NCBI GenBank assembly: GCA_965223985.1
Contig: OZ245030.1
Span: 124,001-188,000, forward strand
DNA from: JAPPKS01 sp963667895
Lineage (GTDB): Bacteria; Poribacteria; WGA-4E; PCPOR2b
Direction of reading: 5' to 3'
DNA: 64,000 nucleotides
Below, piece by piece: positions 53,790 through 62,564 of the stretch. The notes beneath the pieces were generated by a model. That model worked only from the letters and a program-made list of their open reading frames with translations. It was not told the DNA's origin and made no database searches. Every line of letters begins with the position of its first letter. Within the stretch, counting starts at the first letter, position 1. The translations under genes and the position numbers were made by a program.

Positions 53790-55016
53790 ATGCCAAGATT
53801 TCGCTACGAAGCACTCACAAGCACAGGTAATGTCGTAAGTAATACACAAGAAGCGAACTCTAAAGCCGAACTTGTGTCTAACTTAAAAACAAAGGGGTAT
53901 TGGGCAACGAGTATCATTGAAGAAAACGCTTCAGAAATAGAGGAGAAACGACTTCAAATCTCACTATTTCGCGGACGGATTAAAGCAGCGGAAGTTGAGT
54001 TTTTTACTTTTCAATTGGCAACGCTTATCAATGCACACGTGACTTTACCGCGCGCGTTGGGAATTGCCCTCGAACAAATCTCGAATCCGGGACTCAGACA
54101 AGTTGTTGAGCAGGTCAAGGTCGATGTCGAGCAAGGGGCGATATTCAACGCAACACTTGCGCAACACCCAAAGGTGTTTTCTAATCTCTATGTCAATATG
54201 GTAAAAGCAGGGGAGGCTGGAGGTGTGCTCGGCGTTGTACTTGAACGGCTATCTGAATTTGCTGAGAGGGCGCGTCTGCTGAAAAACGAAGTCATTTCAT
54301 CCTTATTTTATCCTGCGATTCTGTTTGCTTCAAGCATCATTGCTCTTGCTGTTTTGACAATCTTCGTCATCCCCAAACTCACTGTCATGTATGCCGATAT
54401 GGGTGTTGATTTGCCTCGCCTGACACAGTTTCTTATTGCTGCCACGAATTTAGTTAGCGTGTATGGGTGGATCCTTCTGGTAGGGTGTGTTGCTATTGCT
54501 TTGGGGATAAGGCAATTCGTGCGCACGGAAAGTGGCCGCCTCACGTTTGATCGCCTGAAACTCAAGCTCCCTCTCGTGGGAAGTGTGTATAGTAATGTTG
54601 CCCTTGTGCGTTTTACGCGCACGATGGCAACGTTGCTCGAAAATGGGGTTGTGCTGCTGTCGGCGCTTCGAGTTGTCAAGGATTCAATTGGAAATCTAGT
54701 CTATAGCAATGCGGTCACAGAATCAGAAAAAGGAATTGAGCGGGGTTCCACCCTATCGAGAGAGTTGCAGGAAAGTAATGTCTTCCCATCTCTCGTTACT
54801 CACATGATTACTGTTGGAGAGGAATCTGGCAACCTCGAACAGATGCTTGCAAAACTATCAACATATTACGGTGTGGAAACAAAAAAAGATTTGGAACGAC
54901 TGACGAGTTCGATTGGACCTCTAGTGATACTGGTTATGGGAGTAGTGATAGGGATTATCGCAGTTGCGATGATACTTCCGATTTATGGAGCCACCGATTT
55001 GGTGGCTGGACAGTGA
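53790..55016 (+). CDS. gspF: Type II secretion inner-membrane platform protein GspF
   Basis: 408 residues. Two copies of the T2SSF cytoplasmic helical domain (FFTFQLATLINAHVTLPRAL and FTRTMATLLENGVVLLSALR) alternate with membrane helices (AILFASSIIALAVLTIFVIP, ILLVGCVAIALGI, VILVMGVVIGIIAVAMILP). The signature GEAGGVLGVVLERLSEFAE is present. ATG 53790 is preferred; TTG 53784 is in frame. GspF anchors the ATPase and pseudopilus in the inner membrane. The spacing to gspE is 36 bp. Confidence 0.94.
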   Translation: MPRFRYEALTSTGNVVSNTQEANSKAELVSNLKTKGYWATSIIEENASEIEEKRLQISLFRGRIKAAEVEFFTFQLATLINAHVTLPRALGIALEQISNPGLRQVVEQVKVDVEQGAIFNATLAQHPKVFSNLYVNMVKAGEAGGVLGVVLERLSEFAERARLLKNEVISSLFYPAILFASSIIALAVLTIFVIPKLTVMYADMGVDLPRLTQFLIAATNLVSVYGWILLVGCVAIALGIRQFVRTESGRLTFDRLKLKLPLVGSVYSNVALVRFTRTMATLLENGVVLLSALRVVKDSIGNLVYSNAVTESEKGIERGSTLSRELQESNVFPSLVTHMITVGEESGNLEQMLAKLSTYYGVETKKDLERLTSSIGPLVILVMGVVIGIIAVAMILPIYGATDLVAGQ

Positions 55017-55043
55017 AAACCTAGAATTTAGGAGGGACAACCC

Positions 55044-55490
55044 ATGTTGAAACGATTGAAAGCAAATGAATCTGGTGTGACGCTCATCGAACTTTTGATC
55101 GTTATCGTGATTCTTGGGCTATTGGCAGGGGGTATTGCCTTAAATGTGATGCCCCAAAGAGATAAAGCGAAGGTTGCAACCTCTAGACAACGCATTGAGG
55201 CGCTGGAGGTGGCGCTGCAGTTGTATTCCATTGATGTTGGCGACTATCCAACGACGGAACAAGGGTTAGGAGTTCTTTGGAATTCCCCTAATCCAGTGCC
55301 TGCGAATTGGAATGGACCTTATGTGAGAAAACCAACTTTTGATGATTCGTGGGGAAATGAGTACATATATCGATACCCTGGTAATCATGAAGGTTACAGT
55401 TACGATCTCTATTCACTAGGGAAGGATGCTAAAGAGGGGGGTGAAGACTATGACGCCGACATCACAAACTGGATTGAGCAGACGGAGTAG
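55044..55490 (+). CDS. gspG: Major pseudopilin GspG
   Basis: 148 residues. GGAGGG precedes ATG 55044. A short basic leader ends in the prepilin site SGVTLIELLIVIVILGLLAG with Glu at +5, though the residue before the FTLIE-type motif is Val rather than Phe. The C-terminal GspG domain DDSWGNEYIYRYPGNHEGYS, YDLYSLGKDAKEGGEDYDAD holds the calcium site. Product is methylated and polymerises into the pseudopilus after GspO cleavage; no gspO is in this window. Confidence 0.94.
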   Translation: MLKRLKANESGVTLIELLIVIVILGLLAGGIALNVMPQRDKAKVATSRQRIEALEVALQLYSIDVGDYPTTEQGLGVLWNSPNPVPANWNGPYVRKPTFDDSWGNEYIYRYPGNHEGYSYDLYSLGKDAKEGGEDYDADITNWIEQTE

Positions 55491-56154
55491 TCTCTATTAT
55501 TCTGATGCAGCCTTTACGCTAATTGACATTATGATTGTGCTGACGTTGATTGTCGTTTTGTCTTCGCTGACGATGCCAAAATTGCGCGGTTTCACCGCAT
55601 CAACGCGTTTAAAATCGTCAGCCCATGCCATTCGAGACATGCTGCGTTTTGCGCGTGACATGTCGATTACAGAACGGACATCATATCTCGTTGTGTTTGA
55701 TTTTGATTGGAACAGCTACTGGCTCGCCTCCAGAGAAACCTTCAATATTGAGAATCCGTCTGCCTCCTCAATTACGAGTTCTTCAAGTACTGTTCTTCAG
55801 ATTGAAAATCAGCAGAGGCTGGAACGGAAAAGTTCTGAAGCGGGGCAATCAATGGTTTCTCGCACAAGTAATATTCTCGGTCACCCGCGGTCTCTGAACC
55901 AAAATGTGACCTTATCCCACATGATGACCAATCACAATTTCCAGTCTAACCGGATAGACTCAGGTATTGATTATATCTACTTTTCCCCAACGGGTTCCTC
56001 TGAAGAGACAATACTGCATATTCAAGACCAACAAGCCAAATTGATGTCCATCATTGTTGAGGGCGCTACTGGACGTGTCCACGTTGAAGACCTCCGCAGT
56101 CAGCAGGCAGAAGTAATCGGACGTTCTACTACAGAGGGAACCAACATTCGGTAG
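55450..56154 (+). CDS. gspH: Minor pseudopilin GspH-like
   Basis: 234 residues from ATG 55450, overlapping gspG by 41 nt, with GAGGGGG just upstream. The helix DAAFTLIDIMIVLTLIVVLS has Asp rather than Glu at the conserved fifth position and Ala rather than Gly before the cleavage Phe, both unusual for a pseudopilin. The C-terminal beta domain (LRFARDMSITERTSYLVVFD, SGIDYIYFSPTGSSEETIL) fits GspH/FimT. Serine-rich loops make it longer than usual. The order G-H-I-J-K supports the assignment. Confidence 0.8.
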   Translation: MTPTSQTGLSRRSSLYYSDAAFTLIDIMIVLTLIVVLSSLTMPKLRGFTASTRLKSSAHAIRDMLRFARDMSITERTSYLVVFDFDWNSYWLASRETFNIENPSASSITSSSSTVLQIENQQRLERKSSEAGQSMVSRTSNILGHPRSLNQNVTLSHMMTNHNFQSNRIDSGIDYIYFSPTGSSEETILHIQDQQAKLMSIIVEGATGRVHVEDLRSQQAEVIGRSTTEGTNIR

Positions 56155-56330
56155 AAATTCGAATGTCTGGTTTCTAATACCTGTTGCCTGACATTTAACG
56201 TTTATAGGTATGTCAATATTGCTGTACTGGGCCTTTTAGCAAGAGATTCTCTACAACGCAATCTCGATGTCTTCCACCACGCCCAAGTGAGCCGCTAAAA
56301 TAGCCTAGAAAGACCTTGTAGACATCGTAG

Positions 56331-56771
56331 ATGACTTCTCTGAAGTATTTTGACTCACTTCTTCATAAATCGACAGACGACAACAGCGGTTTTACTTTGA
56401 TCGAAATTGTTGTCACTTTAGCGATTTTATCCATAGGGTTACCAGTGCTCCTCCAATCCTTTTCTAGCGTAGCAAACAATCAAAAACTATCAGAAGATAA
56501 GACCACCGTCCTGTACCTTCTCAAAACTCGCATGGCGGAAATCGAACTACAAGGATATCCGGATATTGGGACAGAAGAGGGGGAATTTGGCGAGAATTCG
56601 CCTTACCGCTGGCGTTCAGAAGTTCACGACGTTGAATCGGATGAGTTTGAGGAAGGGCTTCGTGCTGTAACTGTGACAATCACATGGCTAGAGCGAGGGA
56701 AAGCAGAATCAACTTCGATGGCCGCCTATATCGCGAATCGACAGATACCACAGCCGCAAAGTGCTCAGTAG
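56331..56771 (+). CDS. gspI: Minor pseudopilin GspI-like
   Basis: 146 residues. The prepilin segment is DNSGFTLIEIVVTLAILSIG with canonical Gly-Phe and Glu at +5. A short beta domain (YPDIGTEEGEFGENSPYRWR, LRAVTVTITWLERGKAE) fits GspI, which caps the pseudopilus with J and K. A 176-bp gap without a gene separates it from gspH. The start ATG 56331 lacks a strong ribosome binding site. Confidence 0.82.
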   Translation: MTSLKYFDSLLHKSTDDNSGFTLIEIVVTLAILSIGLPVLLQSFSSVANNQKLSEDKTTVLYLLKTRMAEIELQGYPDIGTEEGEFGENSPYRWRSEVHDVESDEFEEGLRAVTVTITWLERGKAESTSMAAYIANRQIPQPQSAQ

Positions 56772-56802
56772 GTAGAATTAAGGCAGTGAATGAGAGGACG
56801 GA

Positions 56803-57729
56803 ATGGGGAAATCCGCTTCACGTGTCACGCTTAGCATTTTACACGAGCGCGGGCTAACTTTGATCGAACTGCTAATGGCAGTGAGTATTCTTGTCATAAT
56901 TAGCGGTTCTACTTACACCGCGTTCAATATGGCGATGGACGTTTACCAAAAGACGGGATCTCGGATTGTAATGACTCAGAAATGTCGAATAGCGCTAGAC
57001 CGAGTTGTCATCGATTTGAGCAATATGCAGGCAGTACAAGGAGATGAAGCACTCTCGCTCATCTCCCTGGACAAACCGCAGGAAACAGGAGATCGAGATC
57101 TGATTAGCTTCGTAACGCTCATTCATGCGACTCCTGATCCATTTCTAGCTGAATTGAACGCCGAGAGAGGGTTTTCAAACGAGGACGAGGAAAATCAGGA
57201 ATTAATTGCCAGCGATGTTCAGCGCGTCAGCTACTACATTGGGAGGGATCCGACTCGAGAGCAGGAGGATTCGGCGTTTCACGGCGCAATGTTGGGAATA
57301 GATAGCGAAGAGAGCGAAGTAGAGGAGGCACCGGCGCTTTTGCGGGTGACAACAGCATCACTAAATCCTGAAACGGTGATTCAACCGTTGCTTGAATCAG
57401 GAACACTTCCGAGCGAAGATGAGGATGGGAATCCAATTGTTGTGGACATTGTTCCAATTATCAATCAGATTGTCTCCTTTGACTTAAAGTATTTTGACGG
57501 TGAAACATGGTACGATTCATGGGAGAGCAGCGAGATGATTCCAAAGGCAGTTGAAGTGTCAATTACCGTTGCTAGCGAGGATAGCAGCCAATCGAGAGAA
57601 CTAGTTAGACGCCAAGATGCTAAGCGCGAGACTCAATCGACAATGGTCTATCTGTTAATGAGCGCAAACTTTACCGAGCAACCACCGGGTGGACCTAGCG
57701 ACGAACCGGACAGTGGAACTGGGGAATGA
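56803..57729 (+). CDS. gspJ: Minor pseudopilin GspJ-like
   Basis: 308 residues. The prepilin segment is ERGLTLIELLMAVSILVIIS with Gly at -1 and Glu at +5. The body (YQKTGSRIVMTQKCRIALDR, RDLISFVTLIHATPDPF, IVSFDLKYFDGETWYDSWES, PKAVEVSITVASEDSSQSR) fits GspJ, with acidic insertions that make it longer than the usual 200 or so residues. The end is Pro/Gly/Asp-rich. It lies 31 bp after gspI and 4 bp before gspK. Confidence 0.85.
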   Translation: MGKSASRVTLSILHERGLTLIELLMAVSILVIISGSTYTAFNMAMDVYQKTGSRIVMTQKCRIALDRVVIDLSNMQAVQGDEALSLISLDKPQETGDRDLISFVTLIHATPDPFLAELNAERGFSNEDEENQELIASDVQRVSYYIGRDPTREQEDSAFHGAMLGIDSEESEVEEAPALLRVTTASLNPETVIQPLLESGTLPSEDEDGNPIVVDIVPIINQIVSFDLKYFDGETWYDSWESSEMIPKAVEVSITVASEDSSQSRELVRRQDAKRETQSTMVYLLMSANFTEQPPGGPSDEPDSGTGE

Positions 57730-57733
57730 AGAA

Positions 57734-59224
57734 ATGAGGAAACTACGTTTACATAGTGCGGTTTGCGCATTACGTATTGCGCATTACGAATCTCATGTTT
57801 CACGCACTGGTGAAGGAGGCTTATCGCTGATTGCGACCCTCTGGATATTGACAATCCTCTCTGTACTTGCAACCCAGCTTCTCTATTCAATCCGCCTTGA
57901 GCAACGTGCGCAGGCTAATTTCACTGAACGAACAAAATTCTACTATGCAGCAAAAGCAGGTTTTGAGAAATCAATCGCGATGCTTCGCGGGGATACAACA
58001 CCTTACGATTCGCTCGGCGAAAACTGGTCGCAGGAGATGGTGGAACAGATTGAAGATGGAACCAGAGTTGGAAACGTGCTTACCTATCGCGTGTTAATCA
58101 CGGACGAAGAATCAAAAGTCAACTTGAATACGGCGGATGCAAACGTGATTCGCGGATTACTAGGTTTGGTCGGCTATGAAGAGTCGGCAATAGCAGAGCA
58201 ATCTCCGCTTGCAGACGCAATCGTGGAGGGACGCCCCTATCGTACTGCGCGGGACGTGGCGCGACTTGAAGGGATGACCCAGGAAATCCTCTACGGTCAG
58301 CAACATTTCACCCAGGGATTGTCCTCCGAAAATCGAGATCAGAGCATAGCTGAGGGAAAAAGCGTGAAGGGGTTGATTGATTTCGTGACAATTTATTCTA
58401 TTGACAAAAACACCGACGCAAATGGGCAGCCACGTGTAAACGTAAACAGTGCAGATGTGCAGCAGATAACGCAAATGCAGGGAGTTAACAACCAGCCGGT
58501 GTTTTCCCAAGGTGAAGCAGAGTCGCTGACCCACCAGCGATCGTTCAAAGGTATAGGCAATCTGATAGATGCCCAAGCTGTTTCAGATCAGATTTTTGAC
58601 AACATTCGCGATCGAATTACCGTAGAAGACAACAATGAGGAAAACCAGGAACAGGTCAACATTAACACCGCCGATGCAGGCATATTAGAATCCCTGGACG
58701 GTATCGATCAAGGAATTGCCGAGCGAATCATCAATCATCGGGACAACGAGGGTGCCTTTGATAATGTGGATGAACTTAGGGAGGTTACATTGATTACGAC
58801 CGATGAGTTCAAAAGCATTGTAGATCGGATCACTACTTCGGACGATGCGACATTAAGCGGGCTAATCAACGTTAATACCACTTCCAAGGAGGTTCTGCAG
58901 CTGCTGCCGGGGATGGATGAAAATAAAGCCCAAGCGATTATTGAACGCCGTGAAGCTACCCCAGAAGGCGGTCAACAGAGTCAGGCACTAGTGCAAAATG
59001 AAGTCACAGGTAATCCGTTTACGAACATTGCTCAACTGCTTGATGTGGAGGGGATTGATGTAGACACATTTCGGCAGATTGCAGACCTCATCACCTACCG
59101 ATCGCACGGCTTTCTCATTGAATCGTCTGGTGTCGATTCACGAGGAAAAACCCTTGCCTCCTGTGTTGGTGCGATTGATCGATCTGGACAGCAGGTCGCC
59201 ATTAAGTATTGGAAACAGGATTAA
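57734..59224 (+). CDS. gspK: Minor pseudopilin GspK with extra helix-hairpin-helix units
   Basis: 496 residues, longer than the typical about 320. The helix GGLSLIATLWILTILSVLAT lacks Glu at +5, as is usual for GspK. Four helix-hairpin-helix-like units start VNLNTADANVIRGL (near 129), VNVNSADVQQITQM (235), VNINTADAGILESLDGI (309) and INVNTTSKEVLQLLPGM (377); the classic protein has fewer. The N-terminal leader includes CALRIAHYESH, encoded by the ACGCATTACG-type repeat. The start ATG 57734 lies 4 bp after the gspJ stop. Confidence 0.85.
   Translation: MRKLRLHSAVCALRIAHYESHVSRTGEGGLSLIATLWILTILSVLATQLLYSIRLEQRAQANFTERTKFYYAAKAGFEKSIAMLRGDTTPYDSLGENWSQEMVEQIEDGTRVGNVLTYRVLITDEESKVNLNTADANVIRGLLGLVGYEESAIAEQSPLADAIVEGRPYRTARDVARLEGMTQEILYGQQHFTQGLSSENRDQSIAEGKSVKGLIDFVTIYSIDKNTDANGQPRVNVNSADVQQITQMQGVNNQPVFSQGEAESLTHQRSFKGIGNLIDAQAVSDQIFDNIRDRITVEDNNEENQEQVNINTADAGILESLDGIDQGIAERIINHRDNEGAFDNVDELREVTLITTDEFKSIVDRITTSDDATLSGLINVNTTSKEVLQLLPGMDENKAQAIIERREATPEGGQQSQALVQNEVTGNPFTNIAQLLDVEGIDVDTFRQIADLITYRSHGFLIESSGVDSRGKTLASCVGAIDRSGQQVAIKYWKQD
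57765..57796. repeat. GCGCATTACG short repeat, copy 3 inside gspK
   Basis: GCGCATTACG occurs twice (57765-57774 and 57779-57788) with TATT between and AATCTCATG after. The text is in frame in gspK and adds about 10 leader residues before the prepilin helix. Related copies: 3696-3718 and 23024-23040. Confidence 0.6.
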
Positions 59225-59263
59225 CGTAGATATTTGGCAAACACCGATTCAAGGAAAAACAAT

Positions 59264-61018
59264 TTGGCAAAGCATCAGGTTGTATCCATTGACATTGGCG
59301 CAAGCGCGATTAAACTATCGCAACTAGAGCGAACAGCGTCGGGGCTGCACTTGGTGAGTGTAGGAATCGAACTGTATCCGCGAAAAAGCCCAATGGGGGA
59401 AATCGATGACCAAACGATTCAGCAGACACTGCAGAAGCTCTGGAAGAAGGTACTAGGTCGAAAAAAACTCCCGGTTGTCTTATCCATCCCTAGACTGTTG
59501 GTGACTTCACGGCGTTTAAAGAACCTGCCCGCCTCCGTAACGGACGATCAGCTTCCGGGTCTCGTTGCTATACAAGCAGAAACTGAATTGCCTTTCGCAC
59601 CGGAGAATGCGGTCTTCGACTATCATGATGTGCGTCGGGACGCTGAGACTGGGGTGTCCGTAGAACTCATCGCAGCGCGGCGGGATGCCGCTCAAAAACA
59701 GATTGATTATCTGAAACCCCTTGGAGTTCTGCCAAGTGCTGTGCTCCCTTCATCGTTAGGAATTTATGTGTTAGCAGGAATGCAGCTCAACGATAATTCG
59801 TCGGATCGGCGGATAATGGTTGTGGATGTTGGAGCAAGCCGGACAGATCTGTGCATTATGCAAAAGAGCGCTCTAGAGTTTTCACGGAGTTTTCCTGTCG
59901 GTGGGGATTTATTAACGCGCTATTACCAAGATGAAACAAGCGACGACTTTGAGAGCGCTGAAAATAAAAAATTTGCCAACGCCGGGCTAGACGAGCGGTC
60001 CGAAAGCTCCACTCCTACTTATGTGTGGGCTGAAGAATTTATTACGGAGCTGAGACGGTCAATCGGAGCGGCAAAGCGGGAGCTCGATTTGACGGAGGGC
60101 GCGCTTCTCCGTGAAATTTGGCTTTGTGGTGGAGGCGCTCAAATCGCCGGATTGCCGACTTACGTTGCTACTCAATTACAGATCCCAGCCCGTCTCTGGA
60201 ATCCACTCGATGCCCTAAAGTCTTCGATTTCCGATCAATCCCTGGGGAATTGGGATGGACTACTGACGAACCTTCAATCTATTGAGGGGTTCAGCAGCAG
60301 TTCTGCTGTATCGCTGGGGCTAGGCGTGAATGCCCTCAGCCAACAGATTGAGCTAGATCTTCTTCCGAAGGAAGAAAAAGCTAAACTGACGCAAGCGGAA
60401 AGGAAGTCGCAAATGCTCAAAGGCGTTGCTGCAGGGGCGGTTCTGCTTTTTGGGTTAGTGCTGGGTGGATTGACATGTCGCGTATCTTACCAATCGAAAA
60501 TCTACGACTTGGACAGTGAGATTAGAAGCATTAGAGGGGCGGAATCTAGCGCAAAGAGAGCGTTAGTAAAAGACTTAGCTATAGCCGATCTGTTGGCTCC
60601 TAGGAGTTCCCCGTTAGATATATTTCGTGAATTAAGTGTCCGCTTCGCCGATCGTACAAAAATCGCTTGGACAAATTTGAACATGAGTCATCTTGATGAA
60701 CCCGATAAAGCGAAGATTGTTTTTAGTGTTGAAGCTAGTTCCCATCAAGAAGTCAGCAAAATGCTCAGCGCCATGGCGCAATCCGGACTGTTCAGAGAGA
60801 TTAAATCTGGACAGATTACAAGTATCGAACGTGATAAAAAACAGATCTCACAGGTGCAAGTGACTTGTAATCTTTCACTGGAAGCTGTACGGATGTTTGC
60901 TCAAGCTCGATACCTCCATCCAATTGGGGTCCAGATTGAACCGGAAGAAACGGATATTGGGCCAGAAGCAGAGGAAGTAGAATCCGTATCGACTCAAGAT
61001 GACAATGACGATAAGTAA
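59264..61018 (+). CDS. gspL: PilM/PilN-type fusion in the GspL position
   Basis: 584 residues. The N-terminal 370 residues form a PilM/FtsA-like actin fold: VVSIDIGASAIKLSQLE (phosphate loop 1), VVDVGASRTDLCIMQKSA, FPVGGDLLTRYYQ and LCGGGAQIAGLPTYVATQLQ. A membrane helix (GVAAGAVLLFGLVLGGLTCR) and a PilN-like periplasmic part (LDIFRELSVRFADRTKIAWT) follow. Classic GspL is a related but diverged fusion; here the PilM motifs remain intact. The start is probably TTG 59264, with AAGGA 8 nt upstream; TTG 59234 is the longer alternative. It couples the ATPase to the platform. Confidence 0.8.
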   Translation: MAKHQVVSIDIGASAIKLSQLERTASGLHLVSVGIELYPRKSPMGEIDDQTIQQTLQKLWKKVLGRKKLPVVLSIPRLLVTSRRLKNLPASVTDDQLPGLVAIQAETELPFAPENAVFDYHDVRRDAETGVSVELIAARRDAAQKQIDYLKPLGVLPSAVLPSSLGIYVLAGMQLNDNSSDRRIMVVDVGASRTDLCIMQKSALEFSRSFPVGGDLLTRYYQDETSDDFESAENKKFANAGLDERSESSTPTYVWAEEFITELRRSIGAAKRELDLTEGALLREIWLCGGGAQIAGLPTYVATQLQIPARLWNPLDALKSSISDQSLGNWDGLLTNLQSIEGFSSSSAVSLGLGVNALSQQIELDLLPKEEKAKLTQAERKSQMLKGVAAGAVLLFGLVLGGLTCRVSYQSKIYDLDSEIRSIRGAESSAKRALVKDLAIADLLAPRSSPLDIFRELSVRFADRTKIAWTNLNMSHLDEPDKAKIVFSVEASSHQEVSKMLSAMAQSGLFREIKSGQITSIERDKKQISQVQVTCNLSLEAVRMFAQARYLHPIGVQIEPEETDIGPEAEEVESVSTQDDNDDK

Positions 61019-61029
61019 AGGGAGCGTAG

Positions 61030-62559
61030 ATGAGAAAACTCACGAAACGCGAAAAGGTGCTGCTGGCTCTGGTTGCCGTCGTTGTTGTCGTCATTCTATT
61101 TACGCAGCTTGAACCCGCAATTCGCCGAGGTTTTTCTGGGCAAACGTTGGCTGATAAGCGCGAAGCGCTCCAAACCGCTCGCGATTTGGTGTCTCTCTCT
61201 CAAACCATTGAACGAATTGCTGGAAACCTTCGGGAGAATGTCGGACTACAGGGAGAGATTATCTCCGATTCTCTGTTTGAAGCTCTCTCAAGTCAGATTG
61301 ACGCAGACGACCTCAATCGGGCCCAGCGTGCGTCCGATCTGGCAGTTCTACATCCTGCTCTTCGGGGCAAAGCGGATACCTTGCTGGCTTATAAGGAACA
61401 GAATGGTGATTTCAAGAGCTTAGATGCGCTGAAAACGATGCGGGGTCCCATTTTTGAGGGAGAGCAGCCAGAGGCGGTGATTTCACGGCGAATTGCTATT
61501 CTTGTCCGAAAAGCAGGACTTCGCCCGAACTATCGACTGAACATGAAGCCCAGGCCTGGTAGGAATACCGAGACGATTCCCTCTCAAGCGAAAAGGAACC
61601 TCGTGCTTTATCTATATAACAGCGAGTTGGACGAGGAATTAAAACAGTTACAAGTGCAGCAGAATGCGATTGAGGAAGAAAGGAAACCCAGACAGGCAGA
61701 GATGGAAGAGGAGGCATCGGCTGCGATTCTTGATGCATGGCTGAATGGTGATGAATCTGCTGTGCGAAAGACGGAAATACCGGGAAGCGTCGCGACAGAA
61801 AAACCTCAGATCAAGGGAGAATTGAACTCTATTCCTGCTGCAAAGCGAGATGCAGAATCTAATTTGTCTGACAGAAGTGAAGCAATTGCACCATCGAATC
61901 AAGTTTCTCAGTCAGTGACTTCACGCATGAGTGGGAGGGATAATGCGACCAAGCCGACGCCATCGAATCGACAATTCCTGCCAATGCCCGAGGTTATTGT
62001 TTTACCAGTGCGTATTCAACTCATCCAATTTATTCAACACAACTTAAAACTGGAAATGGCAGGCGCGGCGGAATCTAAGGAAGGGTTCATTACAAATGAA
62101 GTCGCCGCCGTGATAGACAAGGCGAAGGGCGGGTTTCTTAGGCTTGGTGCCAAAAAGCAGACAGTGCGAGTTCAGTTGAAACCGGATAGTGTGCTTCGAC
62201 TAAAGCTTTGGGAATTGCTCCATCGGCGTGAAGATGAACAGAACACGCTTGAAGGCGAGATTGAAGAACGCATTGATTTTGATGAACAACTGATTGCACT
62301 TACCGCCTACGTCGCGGCAGTTCAAAAGCATATAGAGAAGTTAAAGGGATGGTTTGCAAAAATCCCTTCGACCTACCAGCCGGGGAAGTATATTGTTGAA
62401 ATGAACTTAAAAGGCGAAATGGGTAAAGTTGTCGAGTTGATTCAATTGATTGAAGCGTCGTCAAGATGGTTATTCGTCAGAAATCTCAGAATTTCCATCG
62501 CGGATAGGAAGAAAACGATGCTCAGCGCCGATTTATCTATGATTGCAAAGGTGCTTTGA
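61030..62559 (+). CDS. gspM: GspM/PilO-like inner-membrane protein
   Basis: 509 residues. One N-terminal membrane helix (EKVLLALVAVVVVVILFTQL) precedes a coiled-coil stretch, a charged low-complexity middle (QQNAIEEERKPRQAEMEEEA, TEIPGSVATEKPQIKG) and a C-terminal ferredoxin-like PilO/GspM fold (YIVEMNLKGEMGKVVELIQL, IEASSRWLFVRNLRISIADR). It is far longer than the usual about 200 residues because of the inserted middle. The 12-bp gap to gspL supports co-translation. Confidence 0.72.
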   Translation: MRKLTKREKVLLALVAVVVVVILFTQLEPAIRRGFSGQTLADKREALQTARDLVSLSQTIERIAGNLRENVGLQGEIISDSLFEALSSQIDADDLNRAQRASDLAVLHPALRGKADTLLAYKEQNGDFKSLDALKTMRGPIFEGEQPEAVISRRIAILVRKAGLRPNYRLNMKPRPGRNTETIPSQAKRNLVLYLYNSELDEELKQLQVQQNAIEEERKPRQAEMEEEASAAILDAWLNGDESAVRKTEIPGSVATEKPQIKGELNSIPAAKRDAESNLSDRSEAIAPSNQVSQSVTSRMSGRDNATKPTPSNRQFLPMPEVIVLPVRIQLIQFIQHNLKLEMAGAAESKEGFITNEVAAVIDKAKGGFLRLGAKKQTVRVQLKPDSVLRLKLWELLHRREDEQNTLEGEIEERIDFDEQLIALTAYVAAVQKHIEKLKGWFAKIPSTYQPGKYIVEMNLKGEMGKVVELIQLIEASSRWLFVRNLRISIADRKKTMLSADLSMIAKVL

Positions 62560-62564
62560 CTGCG

